Assembly: GCF_001421435.1 (NCBI RefSeq)
Contig: NZ_LMKA01000061.1
Span: 1-47,868, forward strand
Length of the DNA stretch: 47,868 bases
DNA from: Chryseobacterium sp. Leaf201
Lineage (GTDB): Bacteria; Bacteroidota; Bacteroidia; Flavobacteriales; Weeksellaceae
Direction: 5' to 3'
In this document: positions 28,228 through 37,788 of the stretch, piece by piece
Position numbering within the stretch: the stretch's first letter is position 1
Layout: every line of letters begins with the position of its first letter
Notes under the pieces: generated by a model
What the model saw: only the letters and a program-made list of their open reading frames with translations
Databases searched by the model: none
What the model was told of the DNA's origin: nothing
Position numbers and translations under genes: made by a program

Positions 28228-28854
28228 ATGAAAAGATTACTATTGTTTGCTATGATGTGCATCAGCATATCATTTGTTTTCGCGCAGAAGAAAGGAGATA
28301 AGGTGGTAAAAGTAACGTCATCGGAAATCAGATGGTGGGGATATAAAGTGGTAAAAACGGTTCCTACATCACATTCAGGAACGGTAAAACTGAAAAGCGG
28401 AAAATTTACTTTTGATAAAACGGTTCTGGTAGACGGTGAATTTGTTATTGATATGAAATCAATCATGGCAGGAGATGTTTCAGATGAAGATCAGGTGAAA
28501 CTGACGAATGACCTTAAAAGCACCAACTTTTTCGAGGTTAAGAAATTCCCTCTTGCGAAATTCCACCTGACGAAAATTATTCCTCTGGCAAACAGCGAAT
28601 ACAACTCTACAGTATACGGTGATATTACGATCAAAGGAGTAAGAAAAACCATCACGTTCCCGGCTAATGTTTATATCACGCAGTTTACGGTGGTAATTGA
28701 ATCTGCGAAGTTCTCATTAAACAGAAGAGACTTCAAAGTATTTTACCAGTCTTCACTGAAGGATTATTTTATCAAAAACGAAATGGATATCCAGTTCAAG
28801 CTTTCAACCGAAAAGCTGGATAACGAAAACAGGGCTCCGAAAAAGAAAGGATAA
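28228..28854 (+). CDS. YceI-family protein (second copy)
   Basis: A 208-residue YceI protein with signal peptide (MKRLLLFAMMCISISFVFAQ) and the same domain as its neighbour: SEIRWWGYKVVKTVPTSHSGTVKLKSG, EFVIDMKSIMAGDVSDEDQ, STNFFEVKKFPLAKFHLTKI and GDITIKGVRKTITFPANV. It has an extra, basic C-terminal tail (LDNENRAPKKKG). The two genes are a tandem duplication that has diverged. They may bind different ligands; this cannot be told from the sequence. Confidence 0.9.
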   Translation: MKRLLLFAMMCISISFVFAQKKGDKVVKVTSSEIRWWGYKVVKTVPTSHSGTVKLKSGKFTFDKTVLVDGEFVIDMKSIMAGDVSDEDQVKLTNDLKSTNFFEVKKFPLAKFHLTKIIPLANSEYNSTVYGDITIKGVRKTITFPANVYITQFTVVIESAKFSLNRRDFKVFYQSSLKDYFIKNEMDIQFKLSTEKLDNENRAPKKKG

Positions 28855-28876
28855 ATATCGGATCTTTAAAATATAA

Positions 28877-28909
28877 CGAGCGGTTCTTTTGGGAACCGCT
28901 CGTTTTTTT
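28877..28909 (+). terminator. Terminator of the second YceI gene
   Basis: A 10-bp perfect stem CGAGCGGTTC/GAACCGCTCG with loop TTTTGG, followed by seven T. Confidence 0.9.
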
Positions 28910-28934
28910 GTTTGATTTTTTTTAAATTAGTAAG

Positions 28935-29576
28935 ATGAAAATTTATGTCATAAGCGGTCTTGGCGCAGATTTTACCGTGCTGGAAAAGATTCAGTTTCCG
29001 CAACATCATGAAGTGGTTTTTATTGACTGGCTGATTCCTCTTCAGAATGAGGGATTTATAGATTATGTAAAAAGAATGGCCGAAAAGATTGATGATTCAG
29101 AGCCGTTTTATCTGTTAGGATATTCCTTCGGCGGAATTATCGTGCAGGAAATTCATAAAATAAAGCCTGCCCGGAAAGTAGTTATTCTCGGAAGCATAAA
29201 ATCCGACAAAGAGAAATCCCGGCTTATACGGACCGGGCAGATCACCAGAATTCCGAAAATACTGCCGTTAGGCCTGTTCAATGATAAGGCGGCCAATATG
29301 TATGGTGTGGTCAGAAAACTTTTTGATCCTAAAAATCCTAAGCTGATGCAGTATTTTAAAGTGCGGGATCCCTATTACCTTAAATGGTCCGTTGAAAAAA
29401 TATCAGACTGGAAATGTGAGGAAAATCCGGATGTCATCCAGATACTTGGCGACCGGGATATTGTTTTTCCTATCAAAAACTCCAGACCCAATTATATCAT
29501 CAAAGGGGGTACCCATCTTTTTCCGGCGACAAAATGTAAAGAAGTATCTGAAATCTTGGGGGAAGTGTTTAAATAA
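28935..29576 (+). CDS. Small alpha/beta-hydrolase
   Basis: A 213-residue alpha/beta hydrolase. The nucleophile elbow is GYSFGG (Ser near 63), preceded by SGLGADFTVL at the oxyanion end; a His in GGTHLFP near the end and an Asp in LGDRDIVFP complete the likely triad. There is no signal peptide, so the enzyme is cytosolic. The substrate is unknown: the family includes esterases and thioesterases. The gene starts 25 nt after the terminator of the YceI gene and has no obvious partner. Confidence 0.8.
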   Translation: MKIYVISGLGADFTVLEKIQFPQHHEVVFIDWLIPLQNEGFIDYVKRMAEKIDDSEPFYLLGYSFGGIIVQEIHKIKPARKVVILGSIKSDKEKSRLIRTGQITRIPKILPLGLFNDKAANMYGVVRKLFDPKNPKLMQYFKVRDPYYLKWSVEKISDWKCEENPDVIQILGDRDIVFPIKNSRPNYIIKGGTHLFPATKCKEVSEILGEVFK

Positions 29577-29652
29577 ATATTAAAAGCTATAGATTTATTG
29601 TTAATTTATAGGGGTATTTTAAATAAATATATGTTTTTATAAAAATTATGTT

Positions 29653-29660
29653 TACTTTTG
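29653..29660 (+). promoter_or_regulatory. -7 element of amtB
   Basis: TACTTTTG matches the Bacteroidetes -7 box about 21 nt before the amtB start at 29682. No good -33 box is visible. Confidence 0.5.
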
Positions 29661-29681
29661 AAGGGGTAAATTTAATTTTTT

Positions 29682-31025
29682 ATGAAAGTAGGATTAAAAT
29701 GGATCGTTTCATTCTCAATGATAACACTGGTAGCCATCGGTGGTTTATTCTGGAGTCCTATTGTCGATTTTCCTAATACTGGAGAATTTCTGTCAGAAGA
29801 TAAGATTGTAGGTGCAGATGTCGCATGGATTCTGGCAGCGGCAGGCCTCGTTTTGTTAATGACTCCCGGCCTGTCATTTTTTTACGGAGGAATGGTGGGA
29901 AAGAAAAATGTAATTTCTACCATGCTTCAGAGCTTTATTGCACTGGGCGTAATTTCCATTCTATGGGTAGTCATCGGTTTTTCGCTTTCCTTTGGCGATT
30001 CAATCGTCTTTACGGTGGATGGTGAACATTACGGAATTATCGGGAATCCTTTAAGTTACCCGTTTTTCAGCAGAGTAGGGGTATTGCCTCACAAGGACAT
30101 GGCTTCAACCATCCCGTTTGTCCTTTTTGCGCTGTTCCAGATGAAATTTGCGGTGATTACGCCGGCTTTGATTACAGGATCTTTTGCCGAAAGGGTCCGT
30201 TTTGTTTCTTACCTTTTATTCATGGTGCTTTTCAGCATTTTTATCTATACACCGCTTTGCCACATGGTCTGGCATCCGGACGGGCTGTTAAACAAATATT
30301 TCGGGGTTAAAGATTTTGCAGGCGGAACCGTGGTTCACATGAGCGCCGGTTTTGCCGCACTGGCGGGCGCTTTGGTAGTAGGAAACAGAAAAAAGCCGCA
30401 CCATGAGCCGTCAAATATTTCTTATGTCCTACTGGGAACGGGAATGCTCTGGTTCGGCTGGTTCGGGTTCAATGCAGGCTCTGCCCTAAGTGCCAATGCA
30501 ACGGCGGCAATGGCTTTCGGGACCACTACCATTGCTTCAGGTTCGGCAATGATGACCTGGATCTTTTTTGACCGGATCAACGGGAGGAAAATATCAGCCT
30601 TGGGAGCCTGTATCGGGGCTGTTGTCGGTCTGGTAGCTATTACACCCGGCTGCGGGTTCGTATCAATTCCGGAAAGTATTTTCATCGGTTTCATCGCTGC
30701 CATTGTCTCAAACCTGATGGTAAACTGGGAAAAGCTTAAAAGAATTGATGATACCCTAGATGTTTTTGCCTGTCATGGGGTCGGCGGAATTATGGGAATG
30801 ATCTTGACTGCCATTTTTGCGCACGGTGAAAATGCAAGCCTTCTTCACGGCGGTATTGATGTTTTTGCACACCACATGATGGCTTTGTTCCTGGTATCGT
30901 TATTTGCTTTTTTCGGGTCATTGGTTTTATATAAAATTACCGATAACATCATCACGCTGAGGGTTTCTGAAGAATCTGAAGACCTCGGCCTGGACATTTC
31001 CCAGCATGAAGAACGGCTCTCTTAA
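29682..31025 (+). CDS. amtB: Ammonium transporter AmtB
   Basis: A 447-residue inner-membrane Amt/Rh ammonium channel with 11-12 predicted membrane segments. It shows the core LLMTPGLSFFYGGMVGKKN, the pore-lining His pair in GGTVVHMSAG and CHGVGGIMG, and GWFGFNAGSAL. The first ~40 residues hold an extra N-terminal segment that may be a cleavable signal or an extra helix, with SEDKIVGADVAWIL starting the pore unit. It takes up NH4+ when nitrogen is limiting. No glnK/PII gene lies next to it, which is unusual for this family. Confidence 0.95.
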   Translation: MKVGLKWIVSFSMITLVAIGGLFWSPIVDFPNTGEFLSEDKIVGADVAWILAAAGLVLLMTPGLSFFYGGMVGKKNVISTMLQSFIALGVISILWVVIGFSLSFGDSIVFTVDGEHYGIIGNPLSYPFFSRVGVLPHKDMASTIPFVLFALFQMKFAVITPALITGSFAERVRFVSYLLFMVLFSIFIYTPLCHMVWHPDGLLNKYFGVKDFAGGTVVHMSAGFAALAGALVVGNRKKPHHEPSNISYVLLGTGMLWFGWFGFNAGSALSANATAAMAFGTTTIASGSAMMTWIFFDRINGRKISALGACIGAVVGLVAITPGCGFVSIPESIFIGFIAAIVSNLMVNWEKLKRIDDTLDVFACHGVGGIMGMILTAIFAHGENASLLHGGIDVFAHHMMALFLVSLFAFFGSLVLYKITDNIITLRVSEESEDLGLDISQHEERLS

Positions 31026-31125
31026 AACCAAATTTCAATGTTAAATTTTACTTTACAGCTGATTTAAAACCCAGAAGTAACCTTGACATAAAACAGTTTA
31101 TCTACAGTGTTCATATAGTTTAATT

Positions 31126-31158
31126 GGAGCCGGGGGTGATTTTTCATCTCCGGCTTTT
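31126..31158 (+). terminator. amtB terminator
   Basis: Imperfect stem (GGAGCCGG.../...CCGGCTTTT arms with ATttttcAT loop) followed by TTTTG. It also covers the -33 box of the next promoter. Confidence 0.7.
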
Positions 31159-31184
31159 GCATTTCGATTTATCGTGTATCTTTG
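31156..31184 (+). promoter_or_regulatory. sdaA promoter
   Basis: TTTG at 31156-31159, 17-nt spacer, TATCTTTG at 31177-31184, then ATG at 31213. A near-consensus Bacteroidetes promoter that overlaps the end of the amtB terminator. Confidence 0.75.
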
Positions 31185-31212
31185 CGGTTAGGAAAAATGT
31201 AGGATTTTCTTT

Positions 31213-32631
31213 ATGGAATCAATATCTGTTTTTGAAATTATTAAGGTTGGGATCGGTCCGTCAAGTTCACACACCATGGGCCCCTGGAATGCAGCGTCAG
31301 CCTTCATCAGAATTATAAAAAGGGAAAGGTCGGTAGCCGAGGTAAAAGAAGTTTTCCTTGAGTTTTTCGGTTCTCTGGCGAAAACCGGAATCGGGCACGG
31401 AACAGACATTGCCGGTATGCTGGGATTGAACGGTGAAGATTTTAAGACCATCAATACCTCAAAAATTGATGAGAAAGTAGCACAGATAAAAAGTACCCAA
31501 ATCCTGAATCTGGGAGGCGAGAAAGAAATCCCTTTTATTTACGGGCACCACCTGGTTTTAAATATGCAGAAATCGCTTGATTTCCATCCGAACGGAATGA
31601 TTTTCAAAGCTGTTTTTGAAGACGGTATCGAACTTGTGCAGGACTTCTATTCCGTGGGCGGAGGTTTTATTGCAAGCCAGGAAAAAAATTCTATAGAAAA
31701 GCACTGTGTGCGTACGCTGTATCCGTGCCACCGATCTTCGGATATTGTCAAGTACTGCCAGAAGCTTGGATTCGATAAGATTTCAGACCTGATTTTCATC
31801 AATGAAGAAAGCTGGAGGACGAATGCGGAAACCAGGCAGGAGGCACTTTATATCTGGCAGCAGATCAAAGAATGTATTTACAAAGGGGTGAATAAAGAAG
31901 GAATCCTTCCCGGAGGCCTGAATGTGACCAGAAGGGCTGCCGGAATCAACAGGAAGCTGCTGGGTGAGAAGATTTATAAAAATAAAGACGAATGGTTTCA
32001 GCAGGTGGTTGACGCGGAAGAAAATTTCACCAATATCAATAAATGGATTTCATGTTTTGCTCTGGCAGTGAATGAAGAAAACGCAAGCTTCGGGAGAATC
32101 ATTACGGCTCCTACCAACGGTGCCAGCGGGGTAATCCCTGCAGTGCTGATGTATGCCCAGGCCTTTACCGAAGCTACCAGTGAAGATGACATTGTAAGGT
32201 TTCTGCTGGTAGCAGGTGAAATCGGGACCCTGTTCAAGAAAAATGCGACCATTTCCGCAGCAATGGGCGGCTGTCAGGCAGAAGTCGGGGTATCTTCGGC
32301 AATGGCTGCAGCAGGCCTTACCGAAATTCTGGGCGGGAGTGTCGGGCAGGTACTGATGGCAGCGGAAATTGCAATGGAGCATCATCTGGGATTAACCTGT
32401 GACCCGATCAGAGGCCTGGTGCAGATCCCGTGTATTGAACGGAATACCATGGGTGCGATCAAAGCCATTACGGCTGCCAATATCGCGCTGGAAAGTGATC
32501 CTGCAAAAGCAAAAGTAACGCTGGATGAGGTAATCCAGACGATGTGGGAAACCGCACTTGCGATGAATGACCGTTTTAAGGAAACTTCCGAAGGCGGCCT
32601 GGCTATTGCGGTGAATGTTCCGGAATGTTAG
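31213..32631 (+). CDS. sdaA: L-serine ammonia-lyase
   Basis: A 472-residue single-chain L-serine deaminase of the iron-sulfur type, converting L-serine to pyruvate and ammonia. Signatures: GPSSSHTMGPWNAA near the N-terminus, VGGGFI, HRSSDIVKYC, APTNGASGVIPAVL, GCQAEVGVSSAMAAAGL, EHHLGLTCDPIRGLVQIPCIERN. The Cys residues of the [4Fe-4S] site are in the last two motifs. Both the beta and alpha domains are fused, as usual for non-Bacillus enzymes. It has its own promoter and terminator. Confidence 0.95.
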   Translation: MESISVFEIIKVGIGPSSSHTMGPWNAASAFIRIIKRERSVAEVKEVFLEFFGSLAKTGIGHGTDIAGMLGLNGEDFKTINTSKIDEKVAQIKSTQILNLGGEKEIPFIYGHHLVLNMQKSLDFHPNGMIFKAVFEDGIELVQDFYSVGGGFIASQEKNSIEKHCVRTLYPCHRSSDIVKYCQKLGFDKISDLIFINEESWRTNAETRQEALYIWQQIKECIYKGVNKEGILPGGLNVTRRAAGINRKLLGEKIYKNKDEWFQQVVDAEENFTNINKWISCFALAVNEENASFGRIITAPTNGASGVIPAVLMYAQAFTEATSEDDIVRFLLVAGEIGTLFKKNATISAAMGGCQAEVGVSSAMAAAGLTEILGGSVGQVLMAAEIAMEHHLGLTCDPIRGLVQIPCIERNTMGAIKAITAANIALESDPAKAKVTLDEVIQTMWETALAMNDRFKETSEGGLAIAVNVPEC

Positions 32632-32655
32632 TATAATAAGTTAATTCAGAAATAG

Positions 32656-32688
32656 AAAACCTTAGAATTGTATGTTCTAAGGTTTTTG
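32656..32688 (+). terminator. sdaA terminator
   Basis: A 12-bp perfect stem AAAACCTTAGAA/TTCTAAGGTTTT with a 7-nt loop, followed by TTG and further T-rich DNA. Confidence 0.85.
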
Positions 32689-32710
32689 TCTTTTAGATCA
32701 TTTCAAGCTT

Positions 32711-33581
<871 letters not shown>

Positions 33582-33600
33582 CTTTACTGAGCGTTTTAAA

Positions 33601-33630
33601 ATCAAAAAACCCCGTCCGCGGACGAGGTTA
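33601..33630 (-). terminator. tyrA attenuator terminator
   Basis: On the minus strand, CCTCGTC...GACGGGG with a CGCG loop, then TTTTTT. The U-run and stem lie 20 nt before the tyrA start. The 5' arm CCTCGTCC can alternatively pair with GGATAAGG (33659-33652), which overlaps the leader peptide stop. Confidence 0.85.
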
Positions 33631-33653
33631 TATAATGTGTACATCAGAAATCC

Positions 33654-33710
33654 TTATCCCGGGTGAGAGGTAAAAATTCCGTAATAATATGTTTCCTTGC
33701 TGATCATCAT
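33654..33710 (-). CDS. Tyrosine leader peptide of the tyrA attenuator
   Basis: An 18-codon ORF (MMISKETYYYGIFTSHPG) with three Tyr codons in a row (TAT TAT TAC, 33689-33681) and one Phe. Its stop TAA lies inside GGATAAGG (33659-33652), which can pair with CCTCGTCC (33627-33620) of the terminator with one mismatch. A ribosome stalled at the Tyr codons would leave GGATAAGG free for the antiterminator; a ribosome reaching the stop would cover it and let the terminator form. This matches classical attenuation logic. A GTTTG just upstream belongs to a weak -7 box (TTCGTTTG). Confidence 0.85.
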   Translation of the reverse strand: MMISKETYYYGIFTSHPG

Positions 33711-33752
33711 CAAACGAAGGTATGAAATTTTTTTTAAACTGAATTTAATATA

Positions 33753-33824
33753 AATGGCGGCCGCTGTACAGACGGCTTTAAAATGGTTCATTCATCTTCC
33801 GTTTGTACAGCGCTGTCCGCCATT
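33753..33824. repeat. Long interrupted inverted repeat
   Basis: AATGGCGG/CCGCCATT (8 bp) at the outside and CGCTGTACA/TGTACAGCG plus ACGG/CCGT inside, around a 23-nt loop. It lies just after the antiporter stop on the minus strand and just before the tyrA leader. No T-run makes it a classic terminator. It may be a REP- or MITE-like relic or a processing hairpin. Confidence 0.6.
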
Positions 33825-33826
33825 CG

Positions 33827-36118
33827 TTACTGAGGGTTGCTGATAATCAGGGTCGACGGAATATCCGACAGCCACAGGCTTTTTGTGTCGATCAGGCTCT
33901 TCCAGCTTTTGCTGCTGATCAGCATCAGGTCCTGCGCATTCAGGAATTCTTTTTCGATCCTTTTTTCATTATATAAAGTGATGTGGTTCGGGGCAACCTG
34001 CTCAATACTTCTGATGAGTTCCTTTACTTCGATATTGCTTCGGATCTGTCCGGCAACATCCAGAATAATAATCTGGGAATTGTTATTGTTAATCAGTCTT
34101 TTTGCATATTCAAGCAGATAAAAATCGCTCAGGTTAAAGATCGGGACAAAAACCCTGTCTGCAGATTTAAATTCTTTCTCTACCAGAACACCTACCGGGA
34201 TATTGGTCTTGTCCAGGATCTGCAGCGTAAAATCGTCAAAAGGCGAGTTGTTGAAAATATTTCCTCTTCCCTTAACGGTATTCAGGAGCTTTTCGGGATT
34301 GATGATCTTTGTGGTAAAGCCTAACAGCCTTCCCAAAAGGCTTCCTTCATACATGGATTTCCCGAGCATGATAAGGAGAAGATCGTAATTTCCTTTATTG
34401 GTAATATTCGTCAGGTCGCTTTCAACATCCGTGGACGCTTTGAACAGTGTGGTAATTTCAAGCTGGAGCTCGTTTGATGTTTCAACAACATTTTTAAACT
34501 GTTCTTTTTCAAAATCGTCGATCTCAAAGGCGTGAAGCTCATCAACAGGGGCAATATTCATGACGGTCACACTCTTGTTCCCATTCATTTTTCGGGTAAA
34601 ATTATCTGCAAGCTTAAGAAGCGTGCTGCCGGATTTGGCAGTTTCAAAAGATAAAAGCACCCTGTATTTGGCATCGTCATCTTCCTGCTCATCCTCTTCC
34701 GTCATTGACGTCTTTCCTTTAAAAAGATAATTGATAAGATCAAGGCACGGACCTGTCATGAAAGTAGTGAACAAAGCCATAATCACCAACATGGCAAATA
34801 ATTCCGGTCCTAGAACCCCCAAATCATATCCGATGTTCAGAACGATAAGCTCAGTAAGGCCCCTTGTGTTCATCAATGCACCTATCGTAAGGCTGTCTTT
34901 CCAGCTGATCTTGAGGAATTTTGCAGTCAGGGCACTTCCGACAAATTTACCCGTAACAGCTGTCAGTATAATAAATCCTCCGATTTTCCAGAGATGAGGA
35001 TCATTCAGCAGTCCGATCTGCGTCCTTAACCCGGTAAAAACAAAGAAAAGGGGCAGCAACAGGACCAGGGCCACATCTTCCACTTTTTCTATGAACAGAT
35101 TCCTGAACTTTACATTTTCCGGCATCACCGCACCTGCCATAAATGCTCCGAAAAGCGCATGGATCCCGATTACTTCCGTTGCATAGGAAGAAATAATCAG
35201 AATAAGAAAAAATACGGCAACCAGTGCTTTGCTGATAAAGCCTTTTCCTTTCTGGGATTCAGCAATCCTGTGGAGGAATGGTCGTACTGCTTTAATCATA
35301 ATGAATACGTACAACACAGCCATTAAAATGACAAATATAGACCCTGAAAAAGATCCTGCCTTTACAATAGCAATAACAGCAGCAAGAATACACCATGCGG
35401 TAATATCGTCGGCAGCCGCGCAGGTAATGACAACGGTTCCTATTTTTGTTTTATGCAGGTTCCGTTCCTGAACAATCCGTGCCAGGACGGGAAAAGCCGT
35501 AATGCTCATCGCAATAGCAATAAACAGGGCAAACGAGCTGAACTGGATTCCCTCCGGAGCAAATTCTTTGTAAATAAAATAAGAAAGCCCGACGCCTAAT
35601 GCAAACGGAAAGATGATACTGGCGTGGCTGATGACCACCGCATCGTGCGCTCTTTTCCTGAGAACGCTTAAATCCAGCTCCATACCAACGATGTACATGA
35701 ACAGGATCAGCCCGATCTGGCTTAAAAACTGTAAATTCGGCAGTGATTCCTTAGGGAAAATAAAGGCTGAAAGCTCCGGGAAATAAAGTCCGAAAAGAGA
35801 AGGCCCGAGCACGATACCCGCAATCATCTCCCCGATTACCGAAGGCTGTTTCAGCTTCACGCAGATCCAACCGAAAAGCTTGGCAACCAGAATAATGGTA
35901 ACGATCTGAGCCAAAAGCAGGGCCAGTGGATGATGGAGGTTCACCAGGAAAGAATCGGTAAAGTTTTCCCACATTGTGGAACCTGTGGTTTTGGGTACGG
36001 CAATGTTTTCCCCGATTTCAAGCGTTTTCCCTTCAATAAAAAACCAATACATCAGACATGAAAAAAATGTGATGGTGCTGATGTAAAAAATAATGTTTTT
36101 ATATTTTCCCAGACTCAT
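33827..36118 (-). CDS. CPA2-type cation/proton antiporter with cytosolic C-terminal domain
   Basis: A 763-residue membrane protein. A first membrane segment is followed by a Na+/H+-exchanger (KefB/GerN, CPA2) domain with ~12 helices: VIGEMIAGIVLGPSLFG, LILFMYIVGMELDLSVLRKRA, ITAFPVLARIV and CAAADDITAWCILA, with the ion-binding Asp pair in AADD. From about residue 480 a soluble part with two USP-like repeats follows (LLSFETAKSGSTLLKLADN, VFVPIFNLSDFYLLEYAKRL). It should exchange K+ or Na+ for H+ in the inner membrane. The regulatory role of the tail is inferred from its position. Confidence 0.9.
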   Translation of the reverse strand: MSLGKYKNIIFYISTITFFSCLMYWFFIEGKTLEIGENIAVPKTTGSTMWENFTDSFLVNLHHPLALLLAQIVTIILVAKLFGWICVKLKQPSVIGEMIAGIVLGPSLFGLYFPELSAFIFPKESLPNLQFLSQIGLILFMYIVGMELDLSVLRKRAHDAVVISHASIIFPFALGVGLSYFIYKEFAPEGIQFSSFALFIAIAMSITAFPVLARIVQERNLHKTKIGTVVITCAAADDITAWCILAAVIAIVKAGSFSGSIFVILMAVLYVFIMIKAVRPFLHRIAESQKGKGFISKALVAVFFLILIISSYATEVIGIHALFGAFMAGAVMPENVKFRNLFIEKVEDVALVLLLPLFFVFTGLRTQIGLLNDPHLWKIGGFIILTAVTGKFVGSALTAKFLKISWKDSLTIGALMNTRGLTELIVLNIGYDLGVLGPELFAMLVIMALFTTFMTGPCLDLINYLFKGKTSMTEEDEQEDDDAKYRVLLSFETAKSGSTLLKLADNFTRKMNGNKSVTVMNIAPVDELHAFEIDDFEKEQFKNVVETSNELQLEITTLFKASTDVESDLTNITNKGNYDLLLIMLGKSMYEGSLLGRLLGFTTKIINPEKLLNTVKGRGNIFNNSPFDDFTLQILDKTNIPVGVLVEKEFKSADRVFVPIFNLSDFYLLEYAKRLINNNNSQIIILDVAGQIRSNIEVKELIRSIEQVAPNHITLYNEKRIEKEFLNAQDLMLISSKSWKSLIDTKSLWLSDIPSTLIISNPQ

Positions 36119-36312
36119 AATTCCGTTATGTTAAAGTGCAAATTTCCTAAGAATTTGTGGATGATGCCAACCCGATTTCTTAAAATGTAACCAAGGTGAG
36201 AAATAATGTAATGAAACCTGCCGGAAAGAATATTCGGGAGCCATTCCTGTTTTCCAGGCTCTGTTTTGAGTTGGATTTTTAGCATTGAATAAAGAGGAAG
36301 CTGTGATGGAGC

Positions 36313-37023
36313 CTATTTCCCAAACCGTTCCATCAATGAACTTTTATAGGTCTCACCGATCTGCAGTTTTAAAAAAGCATCATGGTCAGAAGGGATTTTG
36401 GTAATAATTTCGTTGGTTGAAAATATTTTAATGGAAGACAAAGCAATAATTTCTTTTTTATTGACCTGTGCAAAATCTTTTGCGGGAAGCATTTCCAGCA
36501 GGTTCTTGAAATTCAGGTTTTTTAAAACGATTTTTGTTCCGTCGCTGAGGATGATGTCCTTATCGCGACTGTCGATTTCAGAGGTTTTGATGTACACAAT
36601 CTGATTCGTAAAGATGACTGTTTTACCGATATTGGTGTTCCACTCGATAAAGTCTTTTTTCGCCAGCTGCTGAACCAGGTTCCGGACTTTTTCAAAGGCC
36701 TGCGACAGTCTTTCTATTTTAATGGGTTTTCTCACATAATCCACTACGTTCAGGTCAAAAGCTTCGGCGGCATATTCTTTATAGGCAGTTGTAAAAATAA
36801 TTTTTTTTGAACCTGAAATACGTTCTGCAACCTGTAGACCGTTAATTCCGGGCATTTCAATATCCAGAATACAGACCTCACAGTCAATCTGGTCAATTTC
36901 GTTCAGAAAAGCTTTAGGATCATTGAATGCCTTTACCACTTCCACCTGATCAATCTGTTCGCATAACAGCTTTAGATAGCTGATGGCCAGTAATTCATCA
37001 TCAAGAATAACGCATTTTATCAT
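36313..37023 (-). CDS. LytTR-family response regulator
   Basis: A 236-residue response regulator. The receiver domain has acidic residues DD (8-9), the phosphoacceptor Asp near 54 in ILDIEMPG, and KP near 105. The C-terminal LytTR DNA-binding domain shows IVYIKTSEIDSRDKDIILSDGTKIVLKNL and FAQVNKKEIIAL. It binds target promoters when phosphorylated. The gene overlaps the 3' end of the partner histidine kinase gene by 23 nt, so the pair is one operon. No target gene is evident in the window. Confidence 0.92.
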   Translation of the reverse strand: MIKCVILDDELLAISYLKLLCEQIDQVEVVKAFNDPKAFLNEIDQIDCEVCILDIEMPGINGLQVAERISGSKKIIFTTAYKEYAAEAFDLNVVDYVRKPIKIERLSQAFEKVRNLVQQLAKKDFIEWNTNIGKTVIFTNQIVYIKTSEIDSRDKDIILSDGTKIVLKNLNFKNLLEMLPAKDFAQVNKKEIIALSSIKIFSTNEIITKIPSDHDAFLKLQIGETYKSSLMERFGK

Positions 37024-37771
37024 AGAATTCTCTCAAATTAATTGTTAATTCTGCTGTGAAGATACCGTTTTTTGAATTTTTCTGAAGGGAATAGCTGCTG
37101 TTATAGATCATTTTCAGCCTTTGGTCCAGAGACTGGCTTCCGAAACCGCTTTTCTCTTTTTCCAGCATGTTTTTCAGGGAAGCTTTGTTGCTGACTTTCA
37201 TGATGAAGATACCGTCTTCAAGTTCCAGCTGAATGGATATAAAGGAATCCTGAGCCAGGAAATCCGTGTGTTTAAAGGCATTCTCAATTAAATCCACCGA
37301 GAGCAGGGGCGCGAAAACTTTTTCTTCATAAATCTCATCAGACTTGTCGATTTTAGATTTAATCCTGAAATCAAACAAAGGATTCACCTTGATTTTGTTA
37401 ATCTCAATAAGGCTTAAAGCGAAATTCAGTTCCTCTTTCGGGCTTACGAATTTGTTGTTGCTTTCATAAAGAATATAATCCAGGACATTGGCCAGCTTAT
37501 CCAGTGACATGTAGGTGTGGTAGGCATGTGACTGAACCGAGTTCAGGATATTTTTGAACAGATGGGGGTTCAGCTTGGTCCCGATGTGCTCCAGCTGTAC
37601 TTCATTCAGCCGCTGCTCAATAAGTTTATTGGCTGTGGAAAGTTTTGCGTTTTTTAGCTTGATGGACTGGTTCTGGCTGAATAAGAAAACAGCTGCTGCT
37701 AAAAAAAGGAAAATGGCAAATACCGCAGTAAATATCAGGTAATCATGGATCATGTAATAATTGCCTTCCAT
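37001..37771 (-). CDS. LytS-type sensor histidine kinase
   Basis: A 256-residue kinase with one N-terminal membrane segment (about 9-31), a short coiled coil, and the His_kinase (LytS) motif with the phosphorylated His 70 in LNPHLFKNIL. The ATPase part shows LLSVDLIENAFKHTDF (N box) and GFGSQSLDQRLKM-like glycines. It lacks an obvious extracellular sensor. The gene lies directly upstream of the LytTR response regulator and overlaps it by 23 nt. The signal is unknown. Confidence 0.88.
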   Translation of the reverse strand: MEGNYYMIHDYLIFTAVFAIFLFLAAAVFLFSQNQSIKLKNAKLSTANKLIEQRLNEVQLEHIGTKLNPHLFKNILNSVQSHAYHTYMSLDKLANVLDYILYESNNKFVSPKEELNFALSLIEINKIKVNPLFDFRIKSKIDKSDEIYEEKVFAPLLSVDLIENAFKHTDFLAQDSFISIQLELEDGIFIMKVSNKASLKNMLEKEKSGFGSQSLDQRLKMIYNSSYSLQKNSKNGIFTAELTINLREFYDKMRYS

Positions 37772-37788
37772 AGAATATTTAGATTAAG

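Noticed and set aside
33582..33644. N-terminal extension of tyrA (MYTLYN...)
   Set aside because: It reads through the terminator hairpin and T-run and precedes the dinucleotide-binding start MKISIIG. The real leader peptide is upstream and in another position.
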